From Staphylococcus sp. CAG:324 (GTDB lineage: Bacteria; Bacillota_I; Bacilli_A; ML615J-28; CAG-313): DNA of 61,963 nt. This document shows, piece by piece, positions 6,407 through 16,064 of this stretch; position 1 is the first letter of the stretch, and each line of letters begins with the position of its first letter. Made by a program: the position numbers and the translations under genes. The notes under the pieces were generated by a model. That model worked only from the letters and a program-made list of their open reading frames with translations. It was not told the origin of the DNA and made no database searches. The stretch covers positions 1-61,963 of the forward strand of contig FR890796.1 of the NCBI GenBank assembly GCA_000433035.1, given 5' to 3'.

Positions 6407-9400
6407 TCATTTAAAGAAATAATGAAAGTGTTTAATTATATCATTAACCGTTATAGTGTGAGTTCCAAGTCTACCTCTTGTCCATATATTTTGATAGTTA
6501 CTATAATTAGAAATACCACCTTTATAATTTCTTCCTGTAGCATTACTAATATCAGATCCTGTTAGTTTCCATCTATTAGGATGATTTTCAAAACTCTTAA
6601 TCATATTTGATGGTGTACTAAGCTTATTAATTATTCCTTTATAAACCATTCCACCTGCAATACTACCAGCAATATTACCAATTCCCCATCCCAAAGAATA
6701 ACTTCCACCTAAAGCCTCACTGATATATCCACCTGCAAAACTCAAGACACCAGCACCTATCATGCTAGCACCTAGTCCTCCCAAACCAGGGACAAAAGAC
6801 AAACCAATTCCACCAACAACATTCAATCCTGATTGTATCTTCATTGCTAGTTCACTATCTAAGCCCATCGCATCCATTGTATTAGCGGCTAAACCAGACA
6901 CTCCTGAAACAATTAATCCTGCACCAAACACTTGGCCTCCAGGAACAAAACACAAGGCAATACCTAGACCAGTAGATACACCACTTATTAACCATTGCCA
7001 CCATTCAGGTGAATGTCCACTAGGATCGCAATAATTAATTGGGTCATTAGCGCAGTAGGCATATAAGTTTAATCCGTTAATTGAACTTGGATCAAGATAA
7101 TCAACATCATCAGGACTTATAAATCTACATAATTCGGGTGAATAATACCTTGAGGATAACCAAAAATATCCCGTTTCTATATCATAATAATACCCTCTAT
7201 ATCTATATGGATTAATTTTACCAATTGTATCCTTTTTGCTTCCTTTGGTTGATACAATATTTCCATATGCATCATATATATAACTTACTACTTCTTTACC
7301 TGTTTCATCTATAATTTTTGTAATATCTTTTTGAAGATTTTTTACATAATAATATGTTTCTGTAACACTATCTGTTGTTATTTGAAATCCTACTAAATTT
7401 TGCTCATCATAAATATATTCAATCATTTGATTGTCCTGTTTTTCGCCAATCAATAACTCTCCTACATATATATATTCTACTGAATCGTAAGTATTTGTTT
7501 CTTCATTATATATTTCCTTTTTTGTTCTTTTTCCATTGCTATCATAAGTAAATCGAAGTTTTATTTGATTGTTTTCTTTTAATGAGATGAGTTTTCCGTT
7601 TTCAAATTCTACATCATAATTATAATATTCAAAAGGATTACCATTGATATCATACGTTATTGTAAAAGTTACGCCATCAATACTATAACTTGTTAATCTT
7701 GTTTTATTATTTATATCACTATAATAATACGTAATATGAGTTGGTAAAGTTTGATATTCATTCTGCTTTATAGTTCTATTCATACTAATGATATTACCAA
7801 TTTCATCATATGTATAATTACATTCTAAAATAGTTATATAACCAGTTTCATCATCTTGTTTTTCTACCTTTTCTTTTGTTAACTGATTATACAAATCGTA
7901 TTCATATAAATATCGCCTATTACTAACTACTTCATTTGTAGTCGTATTTACCCCTATTTCAAGATAACTAACAATATTCCCTAGTTCATCATAGGTATAC
8001 TGATAGGTATATTTTTGTTCTCCTACTGTAACTTCAGCTTTTTCAATTCGACAAGAGGAAAGATTATTGGTGTTATTTTCCTCAATACTAGATTGTTGCA
8101 TTGAAGAGTTTTCATCATAGGTATACTGATAAGTTAAAATATTAAGATTATCTTTTTTAACTAATTTCGTAAAATATCTACCTAGAGGATCATTTTCATT
8201 TTCTAAAATTGTTTCAATACCCTGATGTTTTATTTTATTTTTATTGCCATCTTCATCGTAATTCAATTCTACTACGCCACTAAGTTCTTCTAATAGATAT
8301 TCTATTTTAGAAAGATTTGCTTTATCATCATAAAAATATTGAATTTCATTGTGATTACTATCTGATATTTTGGTAAGTTTACCTTCCATATCATAGTTGT
8401 TATAATAAATAATATTATCTTTCATATTATAGTAAATTGATACCAAACCTAATTCGTTATATATATATTTTGAGATTAGTTCTTCTTCCTCATTAGGATC
8501 ATTTTTTTCAAAAACTTTACTGATATTTAATTTATCATCATACTCATATCTTATATATGTACCATTAGGATAAATAATTTTATTATAAAGACCTGTGTAT
8601 AAATCATTATACATATAGTATTCATAACTAATTATATTTTGATATCCTATATCATTATTTGAAGTACTTGCTATTGAGACTATATCATTATATCCATTAT
8701 AAGTAAATTGATATTGTATATAATTGGTAAGATTACCTACCTCAACTGTTTGAACTCTTCCTTTTGTATCATAAGTATAGGTGATTTTTCTACTATTAGT
8801 TAAAATTTGGGTTAATCTTTCATACTCATCATATATATAATTAGTTGAAGTGTTTTTGGCATCAATAACTTTTTCTAATAAACCACTTACATAATCATAC
8901 TCATACTTTGTAGTATTTCCAAATTCATCTGTAACTGATGATATATATTGATACCCATCCGAATACTTTGTGCTTGTAACAAAATATTTTTTTGATATAT
9001 CACCAATAATACTTTCAGCTTCTGGTCCTGCTTGATAACTATAAGAAATATTTGATACATTATGAATGGTTCCCTCAATATTTATTTCTTGCTTATCATA
9101 ACTTGAAAAATTTGATTCACTAATATTCACATCAAGATTATCATATTCTATTTTGTTTATGTCCCTACCATTTGTTCTTGTTATATGAATTGTTTGATGA
9201 TTACTTGTAACCTTCGTCGTTTTACCATATTCATTATATTCATATGTATTTTTGTAAACATCTTCAAGTAATACTAGGTTATCAACATAAATACTTGTAT
9301 TTCCTTCATTAATTATTTCCACTGTAATTTGATGGGCCTCATCCATTGTATCTAATGTTACATTTTCAAGTAAATATTGATAGTTACTAATTGTATCATT

Positions 9401-12400
9401 AAATGAAATTGTATAATAATCGCTAAAGGTATTTGTTAATAAATTGTAAAAACGAATTCGCATTTTAACTTTATTTTGATTTGCTTGAATATAACCACCA
9501 AAGGAAAGAGTCGTACCATTTTTGATATGAACATCTATTGTTTGACTAAGTGTCGAATTGCCATTTAACAACATTTCATAATTTCCATATATTTTAGATG
9601 GCTCTCTTTCAACAACTTCACCACCTGTCCAAAAATAATTATTTGTACTTTGATAACTGTTTTCAAAAGATGCATCACTTAATAAATTATTACGGCAGTC
9701 ATTTATACCGCAAACGAATGAAACATTATCAAAATAAGCTGTGGTACCATAGGATGTAGTAAGTTTAATTGTAACATCATATGTCGCCATATCATAACCA
9801 CCAATAGTAAAACTCTTTATATATTGACCATAGTTATCACTTGGAAGAACATATTCCTCCGCAGTTGTTATAATACTACCAGAACTATCCACTGCTTCAA
9901 TTTCAATATATGCACCTCCACCAGCATAACCATTATTTTCTTTTACTTTTGCAAAATAAGATAATTGATAAGTTTTACCCCCATTTAATTTTATGGTTTG
10001 TGCTACTGAAGGTTTTTTATTTTGATTATCATTTTTAATTCTTAAGGCATATTTTCCATATAAATTATTTATACTATCTAAAGATACATTTTTAACTAAA
10101 TTAGACGTACCATTTATAATTTGCCAATTTGGTATTTCATATGCACTTTGGAATTTTTCAAAACTATGATTATTGATAATATTATAGGCATTGTAAATGG
10201 CATCACTTGTTTTTAATACTTTATTGTTTAAATAAGTATTACTATTAGTAGATTCATATTGATAAAATTGTGCATATCCATCACTATCATATACATTAAT
10301 TGTATGCCCATATGAATCAAATATATAGTTTGTCTGATAATTGTTGCTATCTTTAAAAGTGGTCATTCCTTTTTGATAAGTGATATCCATCATTGGCAAA
10401 TGACTGAGGGATTGATGATTGTCATATTTTTTTATTTCATATTTTTCTACTTTTTTATTTGTCTGATTATAACTAATAAGAACTCCCTCTTTATTAGTTG
10501 AATTCATTTGGTTTTGATAATCATATAAAGAATTCAATCTACCATTTACATCATAGTTATATTTAGAATATGCTTTTATATTATTTGTATCTTTCACATG
10601 TTCTAAAATAGAAATTAAGTTTTGATTGTTATCATACTCATAAGTTATCGTTAGAGCAGTTTCATATATTGCATTGCCATCTTCTAAAATGCTGTTTCCA
10701 TTTTCATCAACCTTTTTCCTATTAATTGTTACTTCTTTTAAAAGATCGTTTTCATAGGAAAAAAGAGCACAATTTCCAATGCTATCACTGACCTCAGAAA
10801 TAACTCTTAAACCACTTGGTAATTCGTTATATGCTATAAATATGCAATTTGACATTCTTTCATCACAAATAAATACCAATTCACCATATACATTATATTT
10901 ATAAATATATTCGTCTTCTACAATTCTTCGGTAATAATCCGTATAACTTGCCCCTATTTCAATTCTAGCATCATCACCTTCTTCATTTAAATAATATGCA
11001 CTTCCTGGTATAGTTTCATTTAAGATTCCCTTTTTTTTATAGTAAGCCTTATGCCCTGTTCCATCTATGTATGTATAATAATTGCTACTATTTACTCCAA
11101 CTACTCCATTTAAATTTTGCATAATTTGAGCATAATTTATTCTCCATCCTTTGCCATATCCTATATTTATATTGGCTTCATTGCTATTATAATAGTGACT
11201 AATATTAAAAGATAGTCTTTGGGAACTGTTGGTATAATCTTTTTTTTCAATAACTAAATTACCAGAAAAATCATTTACATACATAACACCAGCACTACCT
11301 ACATCCACACTATGATATGTCCAATAGTCCTTTAATCCGCTGGTTTCATAATAATTGATTACCAACATTGGTTTAGACGTTGATGAAGGACCATAAAATC
11401 CTACCTCTATGTCATTTCCCGTAAAAAGTTGAGGAGAAAATTCCAAAATTATTTCATCATCTTCCCTATTGCGATGGATAGCATCAATGATATCAAATTC
11501 ATAAAAAGTATCTATAATCTTTTTTTGGTTTGATAAATGCATCTTATTGTAATTTGTTGTTCCGTTAATTTCTTCAAAATCAATATGACTTGTTATTTCA
11601 TTTAGTGAAACGGTTTGTGAAACCACATTATCATTGATTGCATACATTTTTAATTTTGCATCAAGATAAGTGACATTTTTAGGTAAATCACTAATATCAA
11701 GACGCATAATATTTACTCTAGATATATCTTCATTGGTTGCACTATTGATATATTTGCTTATTAAAACATTATTTTGAATAGTTGAAATAAGATTTCCTTT
11801 ATTAAAACCTTTAATTGTTACTTTATCATTTATCACATTATTATTATAATTAATAGTCGGATCTATTATAACGGGATAAGTGGCTTCTTTTAACCACTCT
11901 TGATTGGGTTTTACTTCAACTTTATATTCACCTTGTTTGATTTCATCTATACGAATTGTTAAATCAAAACTACTATTCCCTTTTTGATCTATCATATAAT
12001 ATGGATCAATTTGGTAAATTATTTCATTGCTTTCGTTTAGGAAATAAAAATAATTATTTTCATGAATTAATTTTAAATTGGTAATTTTTATATTATATGA
12101 AAAAGTGAAATTTTCAATATATTTTTTCATAATAATATTTTCTTTAACCCCTATTGTATTTGTAATATATTCTAAATCAACACCTTCTAAAATATCATTA
12201 TACTTTATATGACCTTCTAATCTAGTTAAATCAGTTTCATCATGGTTCTCTTGTTTGATATGAGTGGCAGTTACTTTATTTATATCCTGATAGGTTATTT
12301 CTATTTTTGTATTTTGATAACTGAATTTAATCTTTTTATTTTCATGAATTTTTTTTGGCAATTTTACATTATATAGTAAAGCATCACTACTCCATTCATC

Positions 12401-12727
12401 ACCATTATTTTGAAAGGTTGAATCAATTTCTTCAAACCCTTTATCCTCTATATATTCATGTATTGGCCTTTCATAATAATAGACCTCAAGACTTCCATCA
12501 CTTTTCTTAAAAGTTTTTTCATACGTTGTTCTTGCTTCTTTTACTTCCTCAAGAATGGCAATATTATCTTGATTATTAGGATTCAATATTATTTCTTTTG
12601 CTTGATCGTTTCCTAGCTTTGCAGCAAGAACTTTAAAAGGAAAATTGCTGAAAAAATTAGCAAAAAATCCTAGTATAAGAAGTGCTACAAATATTTTTCT
12701 AATTCTCTTCTCTATTTTTATTATCAT
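6407..12727 (-). CDS. Giant secreted Rhs/YD-repeat polymorphic toxin (WapA-like)
   Basis: 2106 residues. The start at 12727 (ATG behind AAAGGTGAG) is preferred to an upstream GTG that has no properly spaced site. Order: signal peptide (KIFVALLILGFFANFF, ending VLAA, about 1-37); a WapA-like N-terminal domain (YYERPIHEYI, YPVIIDPTI, about 50-300); a DNRLRE-like domain (about 340-450); YD repeats (about 500-840); two CBM-like jelly-roll domains (starting NHSFEKF near 850 and SDASFENS near 1010); many more YD repeats to about 1830; the Rhs core (YRYRGYYYDIETGYFWLSSR to DPSGHSPEWW, about 1838-1905); a Gly/Ala-rich hydrophobic stretch; and a tip of about 80 residues ending in GTHTITVNDIIKHFHYFF. 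Such proteins are exported, encase their C-terminal tip and intoxicate neighbouring cells on contact. The tip activity is not recognised. Confidence 0.93.
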   Translation of the reverse strand: MIIKIEKRIRKIFVALLILGFFANFFSNFPFKVLAAKLGNDQAKEIILNPNNQDNIAILEEVKEARTTYEKTFKKSDGSLEVYYYERPIHEYIEDKGFEEIDSTFQNNGDEWSSDALLYNVKLPKKIHENKKIKFSYQNTKIEITYQDINKVTATHIKQENHDETDLTRLEGHIKYNDILEGVDLEYITNTIGVKENIIMKKYIENFTFSYNIKITNLKLIHENNYFYFLNESNEIIYQIDPYYMIDQKGNSSFDLTIRIDEIKQGEYKVEVKPNQEWLKEATYPVIIDPTINYNNNVINDKVTIKGFNKGNLISTIQNNVLISKYINSATNEDISRVNIMRLDISDLPKNVTYLDAKLKMYAINDNVVSQTVSLNEITSHIDFEEINGTTNYNKMHLSNQKKIIDTFYEFDIIDAIHRNREDDEIILEFSPQLFTGNDIEVGFYGPSSTSKPMLVINYYETSGLKDYWTYHSVDVGSAGVMYVNDFSGNLVIEKKDYTNSSQRLSFNISHYYNSNEANINIGYGKGWRINYAQIMQNLNGVVGVNSSNYYTYIDGTGHKAYYKKKGILNETIPGSAYYLNEEGDDARIEIGASYTDYYRRIVEDEYIYKYNVYGELVFICDERMSNCIFIAYNELPSGLRVISEVSDSIGNCALFSYENDLLKEVTINRKKVDENGNSILEDGNAIYETALTITYEYDNNQNLISILEHVKDTNNIKAYSKYNYDVNGRLNSLYDYQNQMNSTNKEGVLISYNQTNKKVEKYEIKKYDNHQSLSHLPMMDITYQKGMTTFKDSNNYQTNYIFDSYGHTINVYDSDGYAQFYQYESTNSNTYLNNKVLKTSDAIYNAYNIINNHSFEKFQSAYEIPNWQIINGTSNLVKNVSLDSINNLYGKYALRIKNDNQNKKPSVAQTIKLNGGKTYQLSYFAKVKENNGYAGGGAYIEIEAVDSSGSIITTAEEYVLPSDNYGQYIKSFTIGGYDMATYDVTIKLTTSYGTTAYFDNVSFVCGINDCRNNLLSDASFENSYQSTNNYFWTGGEVVEREPSKIYGNYEMLLNGNSTLSQTIDVHIKNGTTLSFGGYIQANQNKVKMRIRFYNLLTNTFSDYYTISFNDTISNYQYLLENVTLDTMDEAHQITVEIINEGNTSIYVDNLVLLEDVYKNTYEYNEYGKTTKVTSNHQTIHITRTNGRDINKIEYDNLDVNISESNFSSYDKQEINIEGTIHNVSNISYSYQAGPEAESIIGDISKKYFVTSTKYSDGYQYISSVTDEFGNTTKYEYDYVSGLLEKVIDAKNTSTNYIYDEYERLTQILTNSRKITYTYDTKGRVQTVEVGNLTNYIQYQFTYNGYNDIVSIASTSNNDIGYQNIISYEYYMYNDLYTGLYNKIIYPNGTYIRYEYDDKLNISKVFEKNDPNEEEELISKYIYNELGLVSIYYNMKDNIIYYNNYDMEGKLTKISDSNHNEIQYFYDDKANLSKIEYLLEELSGVVELNYDEDGNKNKIKHQGIETILENENDPLGRYFTKLVKKDNLNILTYQYTYDENSSMQQSSIEENNTNNLSSCRIEKAEVTVGEQKYTYQYTYDELGNIVSYLEIGVNTTTNEVVSNRRYLYEYDLYNQLTKEKVEKQDDETGYITILECNYTYDEIGNIISMNRTIKQNEYQTLPTHITYYYSDINNKTRLTSYSIDGVTFTITYDINGNPFEYYNYDVEFENGKLISLKENNQIKLRFTYDSNGKRTKKEIYNEETNTYDSVEYIYVGELLIGEKQDNQMIEYIYDEQNLVGFQITTDSVTETYYYVKNLQKDITKIIDETGKEVVSYIYDAYGNIVSTKGSKKDTIGKINPYRYRGYYYDIETGYFWLSSRYYSPELCRFISPDDVDYLDPSSINGLNLYAYCANDPINYCDPSGHSPEWWQWLISGVSTGLGIALCFVPGGQVFGAGLIVSGVSGLAANTMDAMGLDSELAMKIQSGLNVVGGIGLSFVPGLGGLGASMIGAGVLSFAGGYISEALGGSYSLGWGIGNIAGSIAGGMVYKGIINKLSTPSNMIKSFENHPNRWKLTGSDISNATGRNYKGGISNYSNYQNIWTRGRLGTHTITVNDIIKHFHYFFK

Positions 12728-12810
12728 ACTTCTCACCTTTCCTTTTTTAATTTAGTAACTTTTTTTGTATTTTTTATTCATTTTACATATAGTCACTCCC
12801 CCCTGTTATA

Positions 12811-12869
12811 TATTAAAAAAGAAAACTTCAAACTAATTTTTAATCGTTTGAAGGATGGTTTAAAAATTA
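12811..12869 (-). promoter_or_regulatory. Terminator-like hairpin with competing pairing in the rhs leader
   Basis: Downstream of the rhs promoter the leader holds CTTCAAAC (12853-12846) pairing with GTTTGAAG (12833-12826), followed by TTTTCTTTTTT, which looks like an intrinsic terminator. The 12-nt loop contains TTAAAAATTA (12843-12834). This is exactly complementary to TAATTTTTAA (12869-12860), which lies just upstream, so an alternative pairing could block the terminator. It may be an attenuator for the toxin gene, or simply a second terminator for the suf operon. No known riboswitch is recognised. Confidence 0.45.
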
Positions 12870-12903
12870 TAATATTATAATTTTCCCCCCCAACTTTTGT
12901 TTT

Positions 12904-12932
12904 ATTTTATCATTTATTATTTTTTTTGACAA
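12904..12932 (-). promoter_or_regulatory. Sigma-A promoter of the rhs gene
   Basis: On the minus strand TTGTCA (12932-12927), a 17-nt spacer, and TAAAAT (12909-12904). Transcription would start near 12897, giving a leader of about 170 nt. A run of seven G (12891-12885) lies within the first dozen transcribed bases and a run of six G at 12803-12798. Confidence 0.7.
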
Positions 12933-12948
12933 GTATTTAATTAAAAAT

Positions 12949-12982
12949 AAAAAAGAAGTAAACTTTTTCTTACTTCTTTTTT
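12949..12982 (-). terminator. Terminator of the suf operon
   Basis: AAAAAAGAAGTAA and TTACTTCTTTTTT form a perfect inverted repeat 4 nt behind the sufB stop, with T runs in both directions. On the minus strand it ends the suf transcript and separates it from the rhs promoter. Confidence 0.85.
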
Positions 12983-12985
12983 ATT

Positions 12986-14395
12986 CTAACCAATAGAATT
13001 TTTCATTTCTAACTTAATTAGTTGATTGAGTTCTACCGCATACTCCATCGGTAATTCTTTAGCAAATGGTTCAATAAATCCCATTACAATCATCTCTGTT
13101 GCTTGTTCTTCGGTTAACCCCCTACTCATTAAATAAAATAGTTGTTCTTCACTAACTTTAGAAACGGTCGCCTCATGTTCAATGTAGGATGTGTCATTTT
13201 CAACAATATTAGTAGGTATTGTATCACTAGTTGATGCTTTATCTAAAATAATAGTGTCACATTCAACATGACTTTTAGCGTTTGTAGCTTCTTTTGTGTG
13301 ACGTACAAGTCCCCGATAGTTCACTTTACCTCCACCACGACAAATAGATTTAGAAATGATTTGGCTTGTAGTATTTGGAGCTAAATGAATCATTTTGGCT
13401 CCTGTATCTTGTATTTGACCTGCTCCCGCAAATGCAATTGAAATGGTTGTACCTTTTGCCCCTTCACCATTTAGAATACAAGCTGGATATTTCATATTGA
13501 TATTAGAACCAATATTGCCATCAATCCATTCCATATGACCACCTGCTTCAACCAAAGTCCTTTTGGTAACTAAATTTACAATATTATTAGACCAATTTTG
13601 AACAGTTGAATAGCGACAATAAGCATTTTTACCAACATATATTTCAACTACTGCCGCATGTAAAGAATCCTTTGAATATTGTGGAGCAGTACATCCTTCA
13701 ACATAATGCACACTGGCCCCATCATCAACAATAATTAAAGTTCGTTCAAATTGACCCATTTGTTCAGTATTAATACGAAAATAAGATTGTAGTGGTTTAT
13801 CTAATTTGACATTTTTTGGTACATAGATAAAAGAACCTCCACTCCAAACAGCCGTATTTAAAGATGCAAACATATTATCAGTTGCGGGAACGACTTTAGC
13901 AAAATATTTTTTAACAATTTCAGGGTATTTTTTAATTGCAGTATCTGTATCACAGAATAAGACTCCTTGTTTTTCTAATTCTTTGATTGTATTATGATAA
14001 ACAACCTCTGATTCAAACTGAGTAGATACACCTGCTAAATATTTTTGTTCTGCTTCTCTAATCCCTAATTTATCAAAAGTTTCCTTAATTGCCTCTGGCA
14101 CATCATCCCAGCTACTCTCAGTTTTTTGACTGGATTTAATATAATAAATATATTCATCAAAATGAACACTTGATAAATCTGGACCAAAATTAGGCCATTT
14201 CATCTTTTTAAATTCATTATAGGCTTTTAGACGAATGGCAAGCATCCAATCTGGTTCATTTTTCATTTTCGAAATTAACTTAACAACTTCTTCATTGATG
14301 CCCCGTCCAGTATCAAAAACAGTTTCAACATCAGTTTTAAACCCATATTTATAATCCCCAACAATTTTTTCCAACTCTTTGTTTTGATCACTCAT
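12986..14395 (-). CDS. sufB: Fe-S cluster scaffold subunit SufB
   Basis: 469 residues, standard length. SufB forms the SufBC2D scaffold on which sulfur from SufS/SufU and iron are assembled into clusters. Family marks are YIYYIKSSQ near the N terminus, the long beta-helix, SISKSICRGGGKVNYRGLV and the C-terminal FYLMSRGLTEEQATEMIVMG shared with SufD. I choose the ATG at 14395, which overlaps the sufU stop (ATGAGTGA) and has GGAG 9 nt before it; an ATG six codons earlier is less well placed. Last gene of sufCDSUB, followed by a terminator. Confidence 0.97.
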   Translation of the reverse strand: MSDQNKELEKIVGDYKYGFKTDVETVFDTGRGINEEVVKLISKMKNEPDWMLAIRLKAYNEFKKMKWPNFGPDLSSVHFDEYIYYIKSSQKTESSWDDVPEAIKETFDKLGIREAEQKYLAGVSTQFESEVVYHNTIKELEKQGVLFCDTDTAIKKYPEIVKKYFAKVVPATDNMFASLNTAVWSGGSFIYVPKNVKLDKPLQSYFRINTEQMGQFERTLIIVDDGASVHYVEGCTAPQYSKDSLHAAVVEIYVGKNAYCRYSTVQNWSNNIVNLVTKRTLVEAGGHMEWIDGNIGSNINMKYPACILNGEGAKGTTISIAFAGAGQIQDTGAKMIHLAPNTTSQIISKSICRGGGKVNYRGLVRHTKEATNAKSHVECDTIILDKASTSDTIPTNIVENDTSYIEHEATVSKVSEEQLFYLMSRGLTEEQATEMIVMGFIEPFAKELPMEYAVELNQLIKLEMKNSIG

Positions 14396-14834
14396 CTTCT
14401 TGTTCTCCTTCATTTCCTAAAAGTAATGCCCCCGCAGCTCTCCAAGCAAGAGTTGCACATTTAGCACGAGGGGGAAAATGATGAATATTCACATAAACAA
14501 TGGCATCTTCCAATCTTTCTTCATCCTTAGGGATATTACCTTTAATCAATTCATAAAAATCATCAATGATTTCGCTTGCTTCCTCTACCGTTTTCCCTAT
14601 TAAAACTTCACTCATAACTGATGCAGATGAACAACATATTACACATCCTGTGCCATCATGTCTTACATCAACAACTTTGCCATCTTTGATATTTACTTGC
14701 ACAGTTACATCATCGCCACAAGAAGGATTTTTTAGATGAAGAGTTTTATATCCTTCAATTAACCCCTTATTACGAGGATATTTGCGATGCTCATTAATCA
14801 CTTGATTATACAATTCGGATATATTATTTGCCAT
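14388..14834 (-). CDS. sufU: Zinc-dependent sulfurtransferase SufU
   Basis: 148 residues, IscU-like fold. In Firmicutes SufU takes sulfur from the SufS cysteine and hands it to SufBCD. The expected ligand/active-site segments are present: NPSCGDDV, GTGCVICCSSASVMSEVL and AKCATLAWRA. Start is the ATG at 14834, one base behind the sufS stop, with the GAGGAG of the sufS end as ribosome binding site; the longer TTG start is not needed. It overlaps sufB by 8 nt. Confidence 0.95.
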   Translation of the reverse strand: MANNISELYNQVINEHRKYPRNKGLIEGYKTLHLKNPSCGDDVTVQVNIKDGKVVDVRHDGTGCVICCSSASVMSEVLIGKTVEEASEIIDDFYELIKGNIPKDEERLEDAIVYVNIHHFPPRAKCATLAWRAAGALLLGNEGEQEDE

Positions 14835-14835
14835 T

Positions 14836-16044
14836 TTACCACTCCTCAAAATATTTGGCAGCTTCTTTAACCGCTTCTACAAATTTATCAATATCACTAT
14901 AATCATTATATATATATATACATGCTCTAAGAGTTCCAACACATTCTAACCATTTTATAGTCAATTGAGCACAATGATGTCCTGCTCTTAAAGCAATATG
15001 ATTTTCATCAAAAATGGTAGCAGCATCATGAGGATGCACTTTATTTATATTAAAAGCGATAATGCCTGTTTCGGTTGTCATATTATAAACAGTAATACCC
15101 TCAATTTGGCTAAGTTTATCTTTGGCATATTGTAAAAGAGTTTCTTCATGCATCTTAATTTTATCATAACCAATCGCTTCAATATAGCGAATGGCTTCTT
15201 TAAATGCGATAGCCTCTGCTACCGGTGGTGTGCCTGTTTCAAATTTAAAAGGTGCATCTTTGGTTATATTAGAGTACTTTTCTACAATATCAATCATATC
15301 ACCACCATATTCAACTGGCTTCATTTTCTTTAAATATTTATATTTACCATATAAAATACCAAAACCTGTAGGACCCATCATTTTATGAGCCGAAAAGGCT
15401 AAAAAATCACAGTCTAGGCTAGCAACGTCAATCCTCATATGAGGAACCGCTTGAGCAGCATCAACTACCACAATAATTCCTCTTTCATGGGCGATTTTAG
15501 TTATTTCCTCAATCGGTGTAATATAACCCATTACATTTGATACATATGTAAGCGCAACTACTTTTGTTTTACTACTTAATGTTTTTTGAAAAGCCTCGAC
15601 TGTAATTCTACCAGTAGAATCAAGAGGAATATATTTAAGATTTGCTTTTTTCTTTTTGCAAACCTCCATCCAAGGAAGCACATTACTATGATGCTCAAGT
15701 TCAGAAGTAATGACTTCATCACCTTCTTCTAAATAATCCATACCAAATCCGAAAGCAACCATATTTAACCCATTACTTGCACCCTTAGTAAAAACAATTT
15801 CTTTTTCTTTAGCATTTAAAAATTTTGCCGTAAGGGTTCTTGTTTGTTCATATTCAAGTGTTGCTTGATAACTTAAAGTATATACACCACGGTTCACATT
15901 CACACCATATAACGTATAATATTCATTTATTTTATCAATAACGCTTTGGGGCTTTAAAGCAGTAGCTCCCGTATCTAAATAGACTAAATCTTTGTTATTT
16001 ACTAAAACAGGAAAGTCCTTTTTTACATCTAAAAGTTCTGACAT
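14836..16044 (-). CDS. sufS: Cysteine desulfurase SufS
   Basis: 402 residues, class-V PLP aminotransferase fold. It removes sulfur from L-cysteine and loads it on its own cysteine as persulfide. The PLP lysine is in FSAHKMMGPTG (about residue 221), the histidine motif in ELEHHSNVLPW, and the catalytic cysteine in RAGHHCAQ (about 357), as in group II desulfurases. It lies between sufD and sufU, 1 nt from the latter. Confidence 0.97.
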   Translation of the reverse strand: MSELLDVKKDFPVLVNNKDLVYLDTGATALKPQSVIDKINEYYTLYGVNVNRGVYTLSYQATLEYEQTRTLTAKFLNAKEKEIVFTKGASNGLNMVAFGFGMDYLEEGDEVITSELEHHSNVLPWMEVCKKKKANLKYIPLDSTGRITVEAFQKTLSSKTKVVALTYVSNVMGYITPIEEITKIAHERGIIVVVDAAQAVPHMRIDVASLDCDFLAFSAHKMMGPTGFGILYGKYKYLKKMKPVEYGGDMIDIVEKYSNITKDAPFKFETGTPPVAEAIAFKEAIRYIEAIGYDKIKMHEETLLQYAKDKLSQIEGITVYNMTTETGIIAFNINKVHPHDAATIFDENHIALRAGHHCAQLTIKWLECVGTLRACIYIYNDYSDIDKFVEAVKEAAKYFEEW

Positions 16045-16064
16045 CTGCTTTAACTCCTTTCTTT

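Noticed and set aside
6762..7034. A plus-strand open frame of 90 codons, proline-rich.
   Set aside because: It mirrors the glycine-rich part of the Rhs tail on the opposite strand; proline codons are the complement of glycine codons.
12949..12982. Considered as the operator of the rhs promoter because it is a perfect inverted repeat close to the -35.
   Set aside because: T runs on both sides and its place 4 nt behind sufB fit an ordinary terminator better.
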